Source of the DNA: Streptomyces sp. TSRI0281
GTDB taxonomy: Bacteria > Actinomycetota > Actinomycetes > Streptomycetales > Streptomycetaceae
NCBI RefSeq assembly: GCF_001905125.1
Contig: NZ_LWLE01000011.1
Location: forward strand, 97,555 to 161,554
Length of the DNA: 64,000 nt
Reading direction: 5' to 3'
A program made the translations under genes and the position numbers. The notes beneath the pieces are model-generated. The model saw only the letters and a list, made by a program, of their open reading frames with translations. It was not told where the DNA came from and made no database searches. Positions 49,893 through 57,833 of this stretch are shown piece by piece (position 1 is the stretch's first letter; the number at the start of each line of letters is the position of its first letter).

Positions 49893-50875
49893 GCGACGGC
49901 GCCTTTCTGCGCGTGCGGAACGGAAGTGATCGCGGCGGCGATGTGCTGCCGCCAGGTCTCGAAGGCCGGGATGTCGCCGCCGTCGCAGCCCGCGGGCACC
50001 GAGTCGGTGCACACCCGCGCGGCTTCCTCCGGGGTCCGGCCGCCGCACAGGACGCGGGCCGCCACATGCGTATGGGCGATCGTCGTGCCCGCCCGCTCGC
50101 GCGCCTCGCAGGCGAACGCGGAGCCCTGCGCCAGGTTCGACCGGTGCACGCCCGCGTGCTCGGCGAAGCGCAGCAGCTCGTCCGCGTCGGCGCTGCCCGC
50201 GTAGGTGCAGGCGAGCCCCGCACCGGCGTACATGTCGCCGTGGCGGTGGGCGGGGTAGGCGCCGATGAGTCCGGCGACGACGTCGGGGTCGGTGCAGCCG
50301 ACGAACCACAGGGCGCGGCCGATGCCCTGGTCGATGACGCGGGCGCTGTAGGCGTCCGGGCCGCCCTTCCAGCTGAAGGGGTGGTCCCGACCGGGGTCGC
50401 GGACGTAGGCGTCGGTCTTGAAGTACGCCTGGTGGAAGCCGTATCCGTCCAGGATCAGCCAGCGCAGCACCGGGTCGGTCCCGGTCACGTCGGGCCACAG
50501 GAACTTCGGCAGCCTGGCCATCGCCCAGCCGATGCCGACGTAGATCATGTAGTTGTGGTGCCGGCCCTCGCCCTCCAGGATTCCGGTCAGCCGCTTGTTG
50601 CTGCCCGTCAGCGAGTCGAGCATGACGGCGCCCATACCGGCGCCCTCGTAGGCGAACCCGCGGAAGGCCCGGGGAACGGTCTCCAGCCATTCGACGGCCT
50701 GGTCCGCGGAACGCGCCTCGACCGCATAGGCGTACCCCTGGAGGAAACTCGCCCCGACGGATTCCAGCTGCTGTTTGGCCTCCGCGTTCTTGACGTGGAA
50801 TCCGCGTGTTTCCAGCTGCGTTTCCCGGACATTGGGTGTGAGGACTCGGCGCCTCAGCGCACGCAAGATGGACAC
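49889..50875 (-). CDS. DUF1702/UnbL protein, copy 2 (enediyne E3)
   Basis: A 328-residue DUF1702 protein. Its hallmarks are FRGFAYEGAGMGAVMLD, NYMIYVGIGWAMARLPKFLW, LDGYGFHQAYF, DQGIGRALWFV, AHRHGDMYAGAGLACTYAG and NLAQGSAFACEARERAG. It is homologous along its length to the next protein (50971-51954). UnbL proteins are part of the conserved enediyne cassette; no activity is known. The start is a GTG at 50875 with a weak site, and the stop overlaps the UnbV start by ATGA. About 95 bp separate it from the first copy. Confidence 0.9.
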   Translation of the reverse strand: MSILRALRRRVLTPNVRETQLETRGFHVKNAEAKQQLESVGASFLQGYAYAVEARSADQAVEWLETVPRAFRGFAYEGAGMGAVMLDSLTGSNKRLTGILEGEGRHHNYMIYVGIGWAMARLPKFLWPDVTGTDPVLRWLILDGYGFHQAYFKTDAYVRDPGRDHPFSWKGGPDAYSARVIDQGIGRALWFVGCTDPDVVAGLIGAYPAHRHGDMYAGAGLACTYAGSADADELLRFAEHAGVHRSNLAQGSAFACEARERAGTTIAHTHVAARVLCGGRTPEEAARVCTDSVPAGCDGGDIPAFETWRQHIAAAITSVPHAQKGAVA

Positions 50876-50970
50876 CTAAAAGACCGCCCCTCGATTCCTT
50901 TACCTGAATTTCCCGTACACTTAATCGAACATATTCAATCGGTGTACCGGGCCGTCTACTCCAGAAATGC

Positions 50971-51954
50971 TCAACGGGCATTCACGAGCAGTTGTTCACG
51001 CACCGCGCGCCGCCAGATTTCGTACGTGGGGACCTCGCCGTCCGCGCTCGGCGCGGGTGCGGCGTCGTCCGCGAGCGCGGCCGCCGCCTCGACGGTGATC
51101 CCGGCCAGCGCGTGCAGCGCGGTCCGGGTGTGCTCGGGGACGGTGGAGGAGAAGTGACGGGCCTTCGCCGCGAAGACGGAGCCCTGCGCCACATGGCCGC
51201 GCAGCTCGCCGGCCCCGGTGCGCAGCGCGGCCAGGTCGTCGGCCGTGGAGCAGCCCGCGAAGGTGGCGGCCAGTCCGACGCCCGCCCACAGATCCGGCCG
51301 GCGTTCGGAGGCGAACCTGCGCACGGCGGAAGAGACATGCTCGACCTGCGCGCCGTGGATGAACCACAGGGCGCGCCCGATGCCCTGGTCCACCGCCCGC
51401 TGGAAGTAGTCCGGGTGCCCGTCCCAGGCGTACGGGGTGTCCAGGCGCTGCTCGTCGACCCAGCGGGCGGGGTCGAAGTAGGCGCGGTCGAAGCCGTAGC
51501 CGTCGACGGCGAGCCAGGTCATCGGCGGGTAGAACTCCTCGCCGTCGAGCTCGTCGGGCATGACCTTCTTCCACAGCGGTCTTGGCAGCTTCGCCATGGC
51601 GAAGCCGATGCCGATGTAGTTGAGGAAGATGTGCCGCCGTCCGGCGCCCTGGAGGAGTTCCCGGGTGCGCCCGCCGCGGCCGGGCATCGAGTCCCGGATG
51701 ACCGAGGCCATGGTCGCGCCCTCGTAGGCGAAGCCCTGCACCTCCAGGTCGACCAGGGACAACCGCCGCTCGATCTCCCACAGGTCCTTCGACTCGATGC
51801 CCCACTCGAAGCCGGTCACCACCGCCTGCGGGATGCTTTCCAGCTGTCTGGTGGCGGCGGTTTCGACGACCGGAAAACCACGGCCGGCGAAGCTCACGTC
51901 ACGCAGGGACGGAGCCATGATCAGTCTGCGCAGAGAGCCCATTGCCGTTGCCAC
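50971..51954 (-). CDS. DUF1702/UnbL protein, copy 1 (enediyne E3)
   Basis: A 327-residue DUF1702 protein that heads the core operon. It has QGFAYEGATMASVIRDS, FLNYIGIGFAMAKLPRPLW, VDGYGFDRAYFDP, DQGIGRALWFIHG, DLWAGVGLAATFAG and HVAQGSVFAAKARHF, each matched in copy 2. AGGAGG lies six bases before the GTG at 51954. Enediyne cassettes usually show one or two such genes. The upstream gap to the HxlR gene (51955-52093) probably holds the promoter of the whole UnbL-to-P450 operon; I see no clear operator there. Confidence 0.9.
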   Translation of the reverse strand: MATAMGSLRRLIMAPSLRDVSFAGRGFPVVETAATRQLESIPQAVVTGFEWGIESKDLWEIERRLSLVDLEVQGFAYEGATMASVIRDSMPGRGGRTRELLQGAGRRHIFLNYIGIGFAMAKLPRPLWKKVMPDELDGEEFYPPMTWLAVDGYGFDRAYFDPARWVDEQRLDTPYAWDGHPDYFQRAVDQGIGRALWFIHGAQVEHVSSAVRRFASERRPDLWAGVGLAATFAGCSTADDLAALRTGAGELRGHVAQGSVFAAKARHFSSTVPEHTRTALHALAGITVEAAAALADDAAPAPSADGEVPTYEIWRRAVREQLLVNAR

Positions 51955-52093
51955 GCGGTGCCTCCTCGACCGGCCACCAGGGGGGTGGCGACGGGCCTCA
52001 TGGTCGGGCGGCGGCAAAGATCAGGGCATCTTCGCAAATGCGCAACACCGGTGCGCTGAAAGGGGTTTGAGGGCACCGGAAGGGCGTGTCAAC

Positions 52094-52537
52094 TCAGCGC
52101 GTGCGGCGCACCGCGACCTCTTCGTCATGGATGTCGCGGCCGCACGAGACGCACCCCATCCGCACCTGTACATCACCGTCGCAGCCGATGTGCTCGGCGC
52201 GCCTCGGCGGGCCCAGCTCAGTGGGCAGGTTCCGGTCGCCCCACTGCATCAGGGCGACCACGGCCACGGTCAGGTCCCGCCCCATCGGGGTGAGCGGATA
52301 CTCGTGGCGCACCGGCTTGTCCTGGTACGGCACCCGTTCCATGATGCCGAGATCGACGAGACGGGCGAGCCGGTTGGTCAGTACGTTGCGGGCGATCGGG
52401 AGATGGCCGAGGAACCCGTCGAACCGTTTGACCCCCAGGAGGGCCGAACGGACGATCAGCAGGGTCCAGCGCTCCCCGATCACTTCGAGGGCACGGGCAA
52501 GCGAGCAGTCCTGTCCTTCATATGTCCGTGGCAGCAT
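52094..52537 (-). CDS. HxlR-family transcriptional regulator
   Basis: A 147-residue winged-helix protein: CSLARALEVIGERWTLLIVRSALLGVKRFDGFLGHLPIARNVLTNRLARLVDLGIMERVPYQ is a complete HxlR domain (residues about 10-75), with YPLTPMGRDL after it. The C-terminal tail adds CDGDVQVRMGCVSCGRDI, a CxxC pair that may bind metal or sense redox. It is divergent from two small membrane-protein genes. The motif GTGAGTTGC lies just upstream of both. Confidence 0.85.
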   Translation of the reverse strand: MLPRTYEGQDCSLARALEVIGERWTLLIVRSALLGVKRFDGFLGHLPIARNVLTNRLARLVDLGIMERVPYQDKPVRHEYPLTPMGRDLTVAVVALMQWGDRNLPTELGPPRRAEHIGCDGDVQVRMGCVSCGRDIHDEEVAVRRTR

Positions 52538-52553
52538 GCCCGGACCGTAACCC

Positions 52554-52562
52554 GTGAGTTGC
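52554..52562. promoter_or_regulatory. GTGAGTTGC motif upstream of HxlR gene
   Basis: This is the reverse complement of the GCAACTCAC found at 33472 and 33516, here centred 21 bp before the HxlR start and about 120 bp before the divergent membrane-protein gene. It may be the HxlR operator or the target of a cluster-wide regulator. Confidence 0.45.
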
Positions 52563-52679
52563 GTGAAAGGACTCGATCGAGTGCCCGCGCGGGCGGATTC
52601 GGCAAGCAGGAAGAAGCCCGTACAGGCGCGCGACTGCTGTGCTGTGATGAGCCACCGTCCCGGATCATGGAGGTTCAGC

Positions 52680-53243
52680 ATGGCAACGAGTACCGCAGCG
52701 CCGCCGCACGGAGTGCGGGGCCAGATCGACTTGCTCAACAGCAGGCACCATCAACTCGGCCTGCGCGTTTTCCTGTTCATCGTGGTCGCGCACTGGGCGG
52801 AGCACCTCGTCCAGGCGGTCCAGATCTACGTCATGGGCTGGCCGATACCGGAGGCGCGCGGCGTCCTCGGGGTGCCGTTCCCGTGGCTGGTCACCTCGGA
52901 GTGGATGCACTACGGCTACGCCCTGGTGATGATGGTGGGCCTCTTCCTCCTGCGCTCGGGCTTCACCGGCCGCTCGGGCACCTGGTGGAAGACCTCGCTC
53001 GGCATCCAGGTGTGGCACCACTTCGAGCACCTGCTGCTCCTGGTCCAGGCGCTCGCCGGCTCGTACCTGATGGGCAAGGCCGCCCCGACGAGCATCATCC
53101 AGCTCATCGCGCCGCGCGTGGAACTGCACCTCTTCTACAACACGCTGGTCACCATCCCCATGATCGTGGCGATGTACTACCACACCCGTGCGGGGCGGGC
53201 CGACAACGCCGCCGCGCGCTGTGCCTGCGCCCCGAAGGACTGA
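52680..53243 (+). CDS. Hypothetical His-rich membrane protein
   Basis: A 187-residue protein with four hydrophobic helices (LGLRVFLFIVVAHW, YGYALVMMVGLFLL, HLLLLVQALAGSYL, LVTIPMIVAMYY). Histidines at helix ends (SRHHQL, AHWAEHLVQAVQ, WHHFEHLLL, ELHLFYN) could bind metal or haem. GGAGG lies before ATG 52680. It is followed 10 bp later by another membrane-protein gene, so the two form an operon. I do not recognise the family. Confidence 0.7.
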   Translation: MATSTAAPPHGVRGQIDLLNSRHHQLGLRVFLFIVVAHWAEHLVQAVQIYVMGWPIPEARGVLGVPFPWLVTSEWMHYGYALVMMVGLFLLRSGFTGRSGTWWKTSLGIQVWHHFEHLLLLVQALAGSYLMGKAAPTSIIQLIAPRVELHLFYNTLVTIPMIVAMYYHTRAGRADNAAARCACAPKD

Positions 53244-53253
53244 AACGGCGGCC

Positions 53254-53724
53254 ATGAGCACGAGCGGGAAGAAGAGGAAACCCTCGGGGTTCGTGTCCCT
53301 GCTGCTCCTGCTGACGGGAGTTCTGCTGCTGTACGTGGCGCTGCCCAATCTGGGCAACGCCGCCAGGGCGGCGACCGCCGACGGGCCCGAAGGCACCTTC
53401 ACCGCGACCCGGCTCACGTGCATGAGCCACCCCGGGCACGAGACGTGCGAGTGGTCGGGGTCGTTCCGGTCCGCCGACGGAACGGTGGAGCTGCGGGGCG
53501 TCAAGCTGTACGGCAGCGGCCGGGACACGTTCGAGGCCGGGCAGCAGGCGTCGGCCGTGGACGTGGGCAACGCGGGGCGGGTCTACAACCCGTCCGGTTC
53601 CAACGAGTGGATCTTCACGGCGCTGCTGCTGATCGCCGGATACGTCCTGCTCGCGGTCGTGGCCGGACGGCATCTGATGCCGCCACCGCTGCCTGGGCGG
53701 ACAGCACGGCCGGTGTCCGCCTAG
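53254..53724 (+). CDS. Hypothetical two-helix membrane protein
   Basis: A 156-residue protein: an N-terminal helix (FVSLLLLLTGVLLLYVAL, residues about 13-30), an outside domain of about 80 residues with two cysteines (RLTCMSHPGHETCEW) that may form a disulphide, and a C-terminal helix (WIFTALLLIAGYVLLAVVA). It is the second gene of an operon with the His-rich protein. It is not an enediyne apoprotein, because the C-terminal anchor is wrong for that. No function is assigned. Confidence 0.7.
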   Translation: MSTSGKKRKPSGFVSLLLLLTGVLLLYVALPNLGNAARAATADGPEGTFTATRLTCMSHPGHETCEWSGSFRSADGTVELRGVKLYGSGRDTFEAGQQASAVDVGNAGRVYNPSGSNEWIFTALLLIAGYVLLAVVAGRHLMPPPLPGRTARPVSA

Positions 53725-53733
53725 GCGCACCGG

Positions 53734-53792
53734 AGCGAACGAACGCGGGTGTGCCCGGCGAAATGGCCGGGCACACCCGCTGTTCGTTCGCT
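53734..53792. terminator. Long hairpin terminator
   Basis: The core stem GCGGGTGTGCCCGGC (53745-53759) pairs perfectly with 53766-53780. Outer arms GCGAACGAAC and GTTCGTTCGC extend it to nearly 60 bp with one bulge. It lies between convergent genes. Confidence 0.95.
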
Positions 53793-53813
53793 CCCCCGTC
53801 CGGCCCCGCGCGC

Positions 53814-53847
53814 CGGACGGACGCGCGGGCCGGACGGACGCGCGGGC
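53814..53847. repeat. 17-bp tandem repeat x 2 plus partial
   Basis: CGGACGGACGCGCGGGC occurs at 53814 and 53831, followed by a partial copy. A second local repeat (AGACGGGTACGGGGGTC) runs into the 3' end of the transposase-like gene and encodes its last residues. Confidence 0.7.
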
Positions 53848-53882
53848 CGGACGGCGGTACGGCGGTCAGACGGGTACGGGGG

Positions 53883-55124
53883 TCAGACGGGTACGGGGGT
53901 CAGCGCGGGCGCCGCCGCCGACATGACGGGCATCGGCGGCAGCGCCGGCATCGCGGCACGCGCGTTGTCCAGTTCGAGCCGGCTGTAGGCGCCCGCGGCG
54001 GACACCAGCGTCATGTGGTGGTGCCAGCCCGGGTAGGAACGCCCCTCGAAGTCGAGCAGGCCGAAGTCGTCCTCCAGCCCCTGCACCGTGGCCCCCGCCC
54101 GGCGCTGGAGCCTGGTGAGCGCGGCCAGTTCGTCGGTGCGCCGGTGCACCATGTTGGTCAGCCACATCCGGGTGGAGCGGCGTCCCGCGTAGGAGCGGAC
54201 GGCGAAGAGCCGGTAGGTGTGGTGCGGAGCGTGGCGGGCGAGCCGCACCTCGGGCAGGCGTACCAGGGCGGTCATCACCGAGGTGCGGTCCGCCCGGCCG
54301 CCGAGGCCGTCATGGGTGTCGAGCCGGAGGTGGCCGCTGTGCTTGAGCTCGAACAGGCGCTGCGCCTCGACGGCCGCGGGCAGCTCGGAGGCGTACGTCT
54401 GCGGGGGCATCGACCGGCCGACGGGGACCACCGGGGTCCGGCCGGGCAGGGCGATGACGAAGTCACGGCCCCGGGTGCTGAGTCCGCGCACCAGCGAGGT
54501 CACACCGGTGTAGTAGCTGAGGTCGGCGACGACCGGCGGGGCGCTGAGGTGGGTGCTGTCGCTCAGCGAGTCGACGAGGTCGAGCGCGTGCTGCTCGATG
54601 GTGCGGTGACCGGCGTCGTCGGGAATGCGGGCGCGGGAGCGGCGCTGCTCGTCGTTGACCCAGGCTCCGGGCAGCAGCAGGCCCCAGTGGACCGGTACCG
54701 CTTCCCTCTCGGTGGTCAGGAACGCGCCGATGCCGAGCTGGCAGTTGACCGAGCGTCCGGTGGCCGGGACGAAGCGGCGGTGCACACCGCAGGAGTGGTC
54801 GCCCCGCTTGCGCAGGACCGCCACGTCGAGGGTCCAGGCGCGGGGGGTCAGCCGCTGCTCGACCCACCGCATCAGCTCGGCCCGCGCCGGGGCCCACTCC
54901 CAGGGGCTGGCGTTGACGAACTGGTGCATGGACTGTGAGGCGGTCGGCGACCCGGAGACCGTGGCGGCGATCCGCCGTACCGACTTCTTTCCCTCGGTGG
55001 TGAGCAGGCCCGTCAGATACGCCTGGGCCCACGCCCGCTGATCGGCCCTCGGCAGGTGACCGAAGATCTGTTCGGTGAACGCGGAGACCGGCAGGTGCGC
55101 GCGGTCCAAGTCCTGTGCCGCCAT
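53883..55124 (-). CDS. IS701-family transposase-like protein
   Basis: A 413-residue protein with the IS701/DDE layout. The N-terminal FGHLPRADQRAWAQAYLTGLLTTEGKKSVRRIA and QFVNASPWEW form one block. WTLDVAVLRKRGDHSCGVHRRF gives the first catalytic Asp, ADLSYYTGVTSLVRGL the second, and a later Glu region is near FELKHSGHLRL. AAGGAA lies before ATG 55124. I see no matching terminal inverted repeats or target duplication around it. Such lone genes in antibiotic clusters may be domesticated or regulatory, or a decayed insertion. Confidence 0.75.
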   Translation of the reverse strand: MAAQDLDRAHLPVSAFTEQIFGHLPRADQRAWAQAYLTGLLTTEGKKSVRRIAATVSGSPTASQSMHQFVNASPWEWAPARAELMRWVEQRLTPRAWTLDVAVLRKRGDHSCGVHRRFVPATGRSVNCQLGIGAFLTTEREAVPVHWGLLLPGAWVNDEQRRSRARIPDDAGHRTIEQHALDLVDSLSDSTHLSAPPVVADLSYYTGVTSLVRGLSTRGRDFVIALPGRTPVVPVGRSMPPQTYASELPAAVEAQRLFELKHSGHLRLDTHDGLGGRADRTSVMTALVRLPEVRLARHAPHHTYRLFAVRSYAGRRSTRMWLTNMVHRRTDELAALTRLQRRAGATVQGLEDDFGLLDFEGRSYPGWHHHMTLVSAAGAYSRLELDNARAAMPALPPMPVMSAAAPALTPVPV

Positions 55125-55149
55125 GGCTGGTTCCTTCCGGCTTCGGTCA

Positions 55150-55195
55150 TCCGATCGACTACCACTATAGAATAGCGAACGTTATCTTTTTTTCC
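55150..55195. promoter_or_regulatory. AT-rich element upstream of transposase-like gene
   Basis: ACTACCACTATAGAATAGCG, AACGTTATC and a run of seven T form an AT-rich block, conspicuous in this GC-rich window. The arms AATAGCG/CGTTAT are partly inverted. It resembles the AT-rich palindrome at 57722-57745 between the ScbR- and AfsA-type genes and may be an autoregulator-receptor (ARE-type) site. The rest of 55125-55444 shows no gene. Confidence 0.45.
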
Positions 55196-55444
55196 AACGG
55201 AGGAGCGGCCCTCCTCCTCGGCGGAAGGAGAAAAGATGCGGCCAGGAGCGGGGTACCAGGACGCTGATCACCACGCTGACCAAGGGTTTTTCCTACTTCG
55301 GCAACTCCGCGTTGCCCTCGCACGGCCGGTCCGCCCAAGCTGGGCCGGTTCATGTCGTCCGGCTGAAGGGAACACCGGAACACCGCATCGGCTTCCAGGT
55401 ACCGCGCCAGGGGCGCCGTACCCGCCGGCGCTTTCGGAGACACC

Positions 55445-56050
55445 ATGGTGAAACAGGAGAGGGCCGCGAGGACCCGCGAGGGCCTGGTACGGGCGGCGGC
55501 CGCACAGTTCGACCGGGACGGCTACGCGGGGGCCTCGTTGGCCAAGATCAGCCGGGCGGCGGGCATCTCCCTGGGCGCGGTGACCTTCCACTTCCGGTCC
55601 AAGGCGGAACTCGCCGAAGCTGTCGAGGAGGAGGGCCGGGCCGAGGTCACGGGCGCCCTGCGACGGATGGCGGACTCCTCCACCACCCCCTTGCAGCAGC
55701 TGGCCGACCTGACCCTGGAGCTCGCCCGGCTCATCGAGCAGGAGGACACCGTCCGGGCCCTGCTGCGGCTGGAACGGGAGCGGGCGGCCACCGACCACTG
55801 GACGGAGATCTGGCTCCCCACGGCCGACGAACTGCTGCGGCGCGCCTACGACAGCGGCGACCTGCGCGCCTCGGCGCACCCCGAGGCCATGACGACCCTG
55901 GTCGTGCACCTGGTGGCCGGGTCCGAGATCGTGCTCCGCCGCCACCGCACCGCCGGGGCCCCGCCGCACGAGAGCGCCGTGGACCTGCTGACCCGTATCT
56001 GGCAGCTCGTCCTGACGGGAATCTCGGCGAGCGAGGCGGCATGCCTGTGA
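55445..56050 (+). CDS. TetR-family butyrolactone-receptor-like regulator (ScbR type)
   Basis: A 201-residue TetR protein. The DNA-binding domain is at residues 4-55 (QERAARTREGLVRAAAAQFDRDGYAGASLAKISRAAGISLGAVTFHFRSKAELAEAV), very like the ArpA/ScbR signature with SLGAVTFHF before the last helix. The ligand-binding part (LQQLADLTLELARLI, LLRRAYDSGDLRA) is shorter than in true receptors. With the second receptor gene at 57024-57698 it forms the usual receptor/pseudo-receptor pair. It is convergent with the SDR gene. Confidence 0.85.
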   Translation: MVKQERAARTREGLVRAAAAQFDRDGYAGASLAKISRAAGISLGAVTFHFRSKAELAEAVEEEGRAEVTGALRRMADSSTTPLQQLADLTLELARLIEQEDTVRALLRLERERAATDHWTEIWLPTADELLRRAYDSGDLRASAHPEAMTTLVVHLVAGSEIVLRRHRTAGAPPHESAVDLLTRIWQLVLTGISASEAACL

Positions 56051-56128
56051 GGCCGTGGTCCCGCCGGAGCCGGACCGCGGCCGGACACGGGCCGGCCCCC
56101 GAGCGCGTCGCGGGGACCCGCCGACGGG

Positions 56129-56893
56129 TCAGACCGCGCTGCACCCGCCGTCCACCGGAACAGCGCCACCAGTGACGAAGGACGAACGGTCACTGCACAA
56201 CCAGGCCGCGGCCTGGGCGATCTCGGTCGGATCGGCCAGCCGGTGCTGGATGGCTCGCGCGGCCACGGGCCGCCCCGATCCGGTGCTCCCCTCCGTCAGT
56301 TCGGTACGGGTGCTGCCCACCATCAGGGCGTTGACCCTGATCCCCCTGCCCCCGTACTCGGCTGCCGCGGCCTTCGTCAGCCCGAGCACGGCGTGCTTGG
56401 CAGCGACATAGGGAGCCAGCGCACCGGTGGCGAAGAGCCCCGCGGTGCTGGAGGTGTTCACGATCGTCCCGCCCGTCCGCTGGTCCAGCATGAGCGGGAT
56501 CTGACGGCGCAGACAGTTCCACACCCCTCGTACGTTGACGTCCATGATCTGGTCGTAGGTGGCGTCCTCCGTCTGGTGCAGATCGGTTCCCCTGGCCCCC
56601 CAGCCAGCGTTGTTGAACGCCGCGTCCAGCCCTCCGAAACGCTCCACCGCCACCGCGACGACCCGCGCGACGTCTTCGGAGCAGATGACGTCCCCGGTGA
56701 CCGCGACGGCCCGGCCCCCCGCGGCGTGGATCTCGTCCACCAGGTCGCACAAAGGTTTCTGCCGCCGCGCCATCAGGATGACCGACGCCCCTTCCGCGGC
56801 GAAGAGACGGGCCGCCGCGGCCCCTATCCCACTGGACGCGCCCGTGATCATGACTCTCTTGCCGTGCAGTAATCCACTCGACATCGCGTTCAT
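56129..56893 (-). CDS. Short-chain dehydrogenase/reductase
   Basis: A 254-residue classical SDR: TGASSGIGAAAARLF (residues about 17-31), DAAFNNAGWGARG, NTSSTAGLFATGALAPYVAAKHA with Ser and the YxxxK pair, and C-terminal SSFVTGGAVPVDGG. GGAGGGG lies before ATG 56893. It is downstream of the ScbR-type gene on the same strand and near the AfsA-type gene. It may therefore reduce the 6-keto group or another step of butyrolactone autoregulator synthesis, as SDRs do in related loci. Confidence 0.85.
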   Translation of the reverse strand: MNAMSSGLLHGKRVMITGASSGIGAAAARLFAAEGASVILMARRQKPLCDLVDEIHAAGGRAVAVTGDVICSEDVARVVAVAVERFGGLDAAFNNAGWGARGTDLHQTEDATYDQIMDVNVRGVWNCLRRQIPLMLDQRTGGTIVNTSSTAGLFATGALAPYVAAKHAVLGLTKAAAAEYGGRGIRVNALMVGSTRTELTEGSTGSGRPVAARAIQHRLADPTEIAQAAAWLCSDRSSFVTGGAVPVDGGCSAV

Positions 56894-57023
56894 CGACCCC
56901 TCCCCCGGACACCCCGCCGACGGCCGGGTGTCATAGCGGTCACCGCATTCCCTGGGGGGATGACCATAGCGGGCAGTGGATGAACCCCCGGGGCCTGTCG
57001 GCAGAAAATTTGTGGCGGCCGGA

Positions 57024-57698
57024 TCACCCGGCCACGGACGCGCTCTTCTTCCGGCGGGCCGCCGGCCGTCCCCGCGCCTCGCCGAACTCCAGTTGCTCGG
57101 CGACGCCCGGCACCGCGATCGCGGGAAGCATGCAGTGCCAGATCTCCTCGACCCGGGCGGGCAGGTCCCGCCGCCCGGATTCCATCTGCGCGTGCATCTG
57201 CGCCCCGGTGCAGGCGCTCACCAGCATCCGCGCGAGAGCCGGGATGTTGACCCCGTCCTGGAGCTGCCCCATCTCGTTCGCTTCCGTGAACGTCGATATG
57301 GCCACCATGGTCCACTGCTGATGCGAGTTCTCCTCGCTGGAGATGAAGAGCTCCTGATCCGTCACCAGTCGCGCACCGGCCAGCAGCAGCGGCTCGTCGA
57401 GCATCTGATAGGACCAGGTCAGCGTGATGTCGACGAGCTTCTGCAGGCCGTCCGACGGGAGCGGCGGCGAGACGATGTCCGGCTGACTGCGGACGATCTC
57501 GCGCGCCAGCGCCTCCTTGTTCTTGAAGTGGAAGTACATCGCGCCCAGCGTCACGCCGGCCCGGTCCGCAATCCGCGAGACGCTTGCACCAGCGAAGCCA
57601 CTCTCGGCGAACACCTCTGCGGCGGCTCTGATGAGACTCGCCCGCGTCCGAAGTGCGCGCTCCTGCTTCACGGGACGTTTGTCAGGCAATTCGGACAC
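57024..57698 (-). CDS. Gamma-butyrolactone receptor (ScbR/ArpA family)
   Basis: A 224-residue TetR protein: KQERALRTRASLIRAAAEVFAESGFAGASVSRIADRAGVTLGAMYFHFKNKEALAREI is the full receptor DNA-binding domain. The ligand part has the typical LQKLVDITLTWSYQMLDEPLLLAGARLVTDQ and ARMLVSACTGAQMHAQ. It is divergent from the afsA-type synthase gene, which is the standard synthase/receptor arrangement in Streptomyces. It probably represses that promoter until its lactone binds. The C-terminal basic tail (RRKKSASVAG) is not in all relatives. Confidence 0.92.
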   Translation of the reverse strand: MSELPDKRPVKQERALRTRASLIRAAAEVFAESGFAGASVSRIADRAGVTLGAMYFHFKNKEALAREIVRSQPDIVSPPLPSDGLQKLVDITLTWSYQMLDEPLLLAGARLVTDQELFISSEENSHQQWTMVAISTFTEANEMGQLQDGVNIPALARMLVSACTGAQMHAQMESGRRDLPARVEEIWHCMLPAIAVPGVAEQLEFGEARGRPAARRKKSASVAG

Positions 57699-57714
57699 GA
57701 AGCCTCTCCCTCGT

Positions 57715-57750
57715 AGACAAAAAAAAGAATAATCCTTATTTTACAGCACA
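57715..57750. promoter_or_regulatory. AT-rich palindrome, putative receptor operator (ARE)
   Basis: The stretch with AAAAAAAAGAATAATCC followed by TTATTTTAC is the most AT-rich in this part of the window and has inverted arms AATAA/TTATT around TCC. It lies about 30 bp before the receptor start and about 95 bp before the synthase start, where ScbR-type proteins bind. Confidence 0.55.
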
Positions 57751-57833
57751 GGTGCCTGACGTCACGTTCAAGCACCTGCACATCCAGGCACCCAAGCACG
57801 GTCAGCTTCGATGATCCATGGGGAGTGCACGTG

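Noticed and set aside
53254..53724. Enediyne apoprotein (CagA/NcsA type)
   Set aside because: The protein has a C-terminal membrane helix and lacks the immunoglobulin-like apoprotein features; no apoprotein gene was found in the window.
53883..55124. Complete insertion sequence with terminal repeats
   Set aside because: No matching inverted ends or target duplication could be found by eye, so only the gene is annotated.
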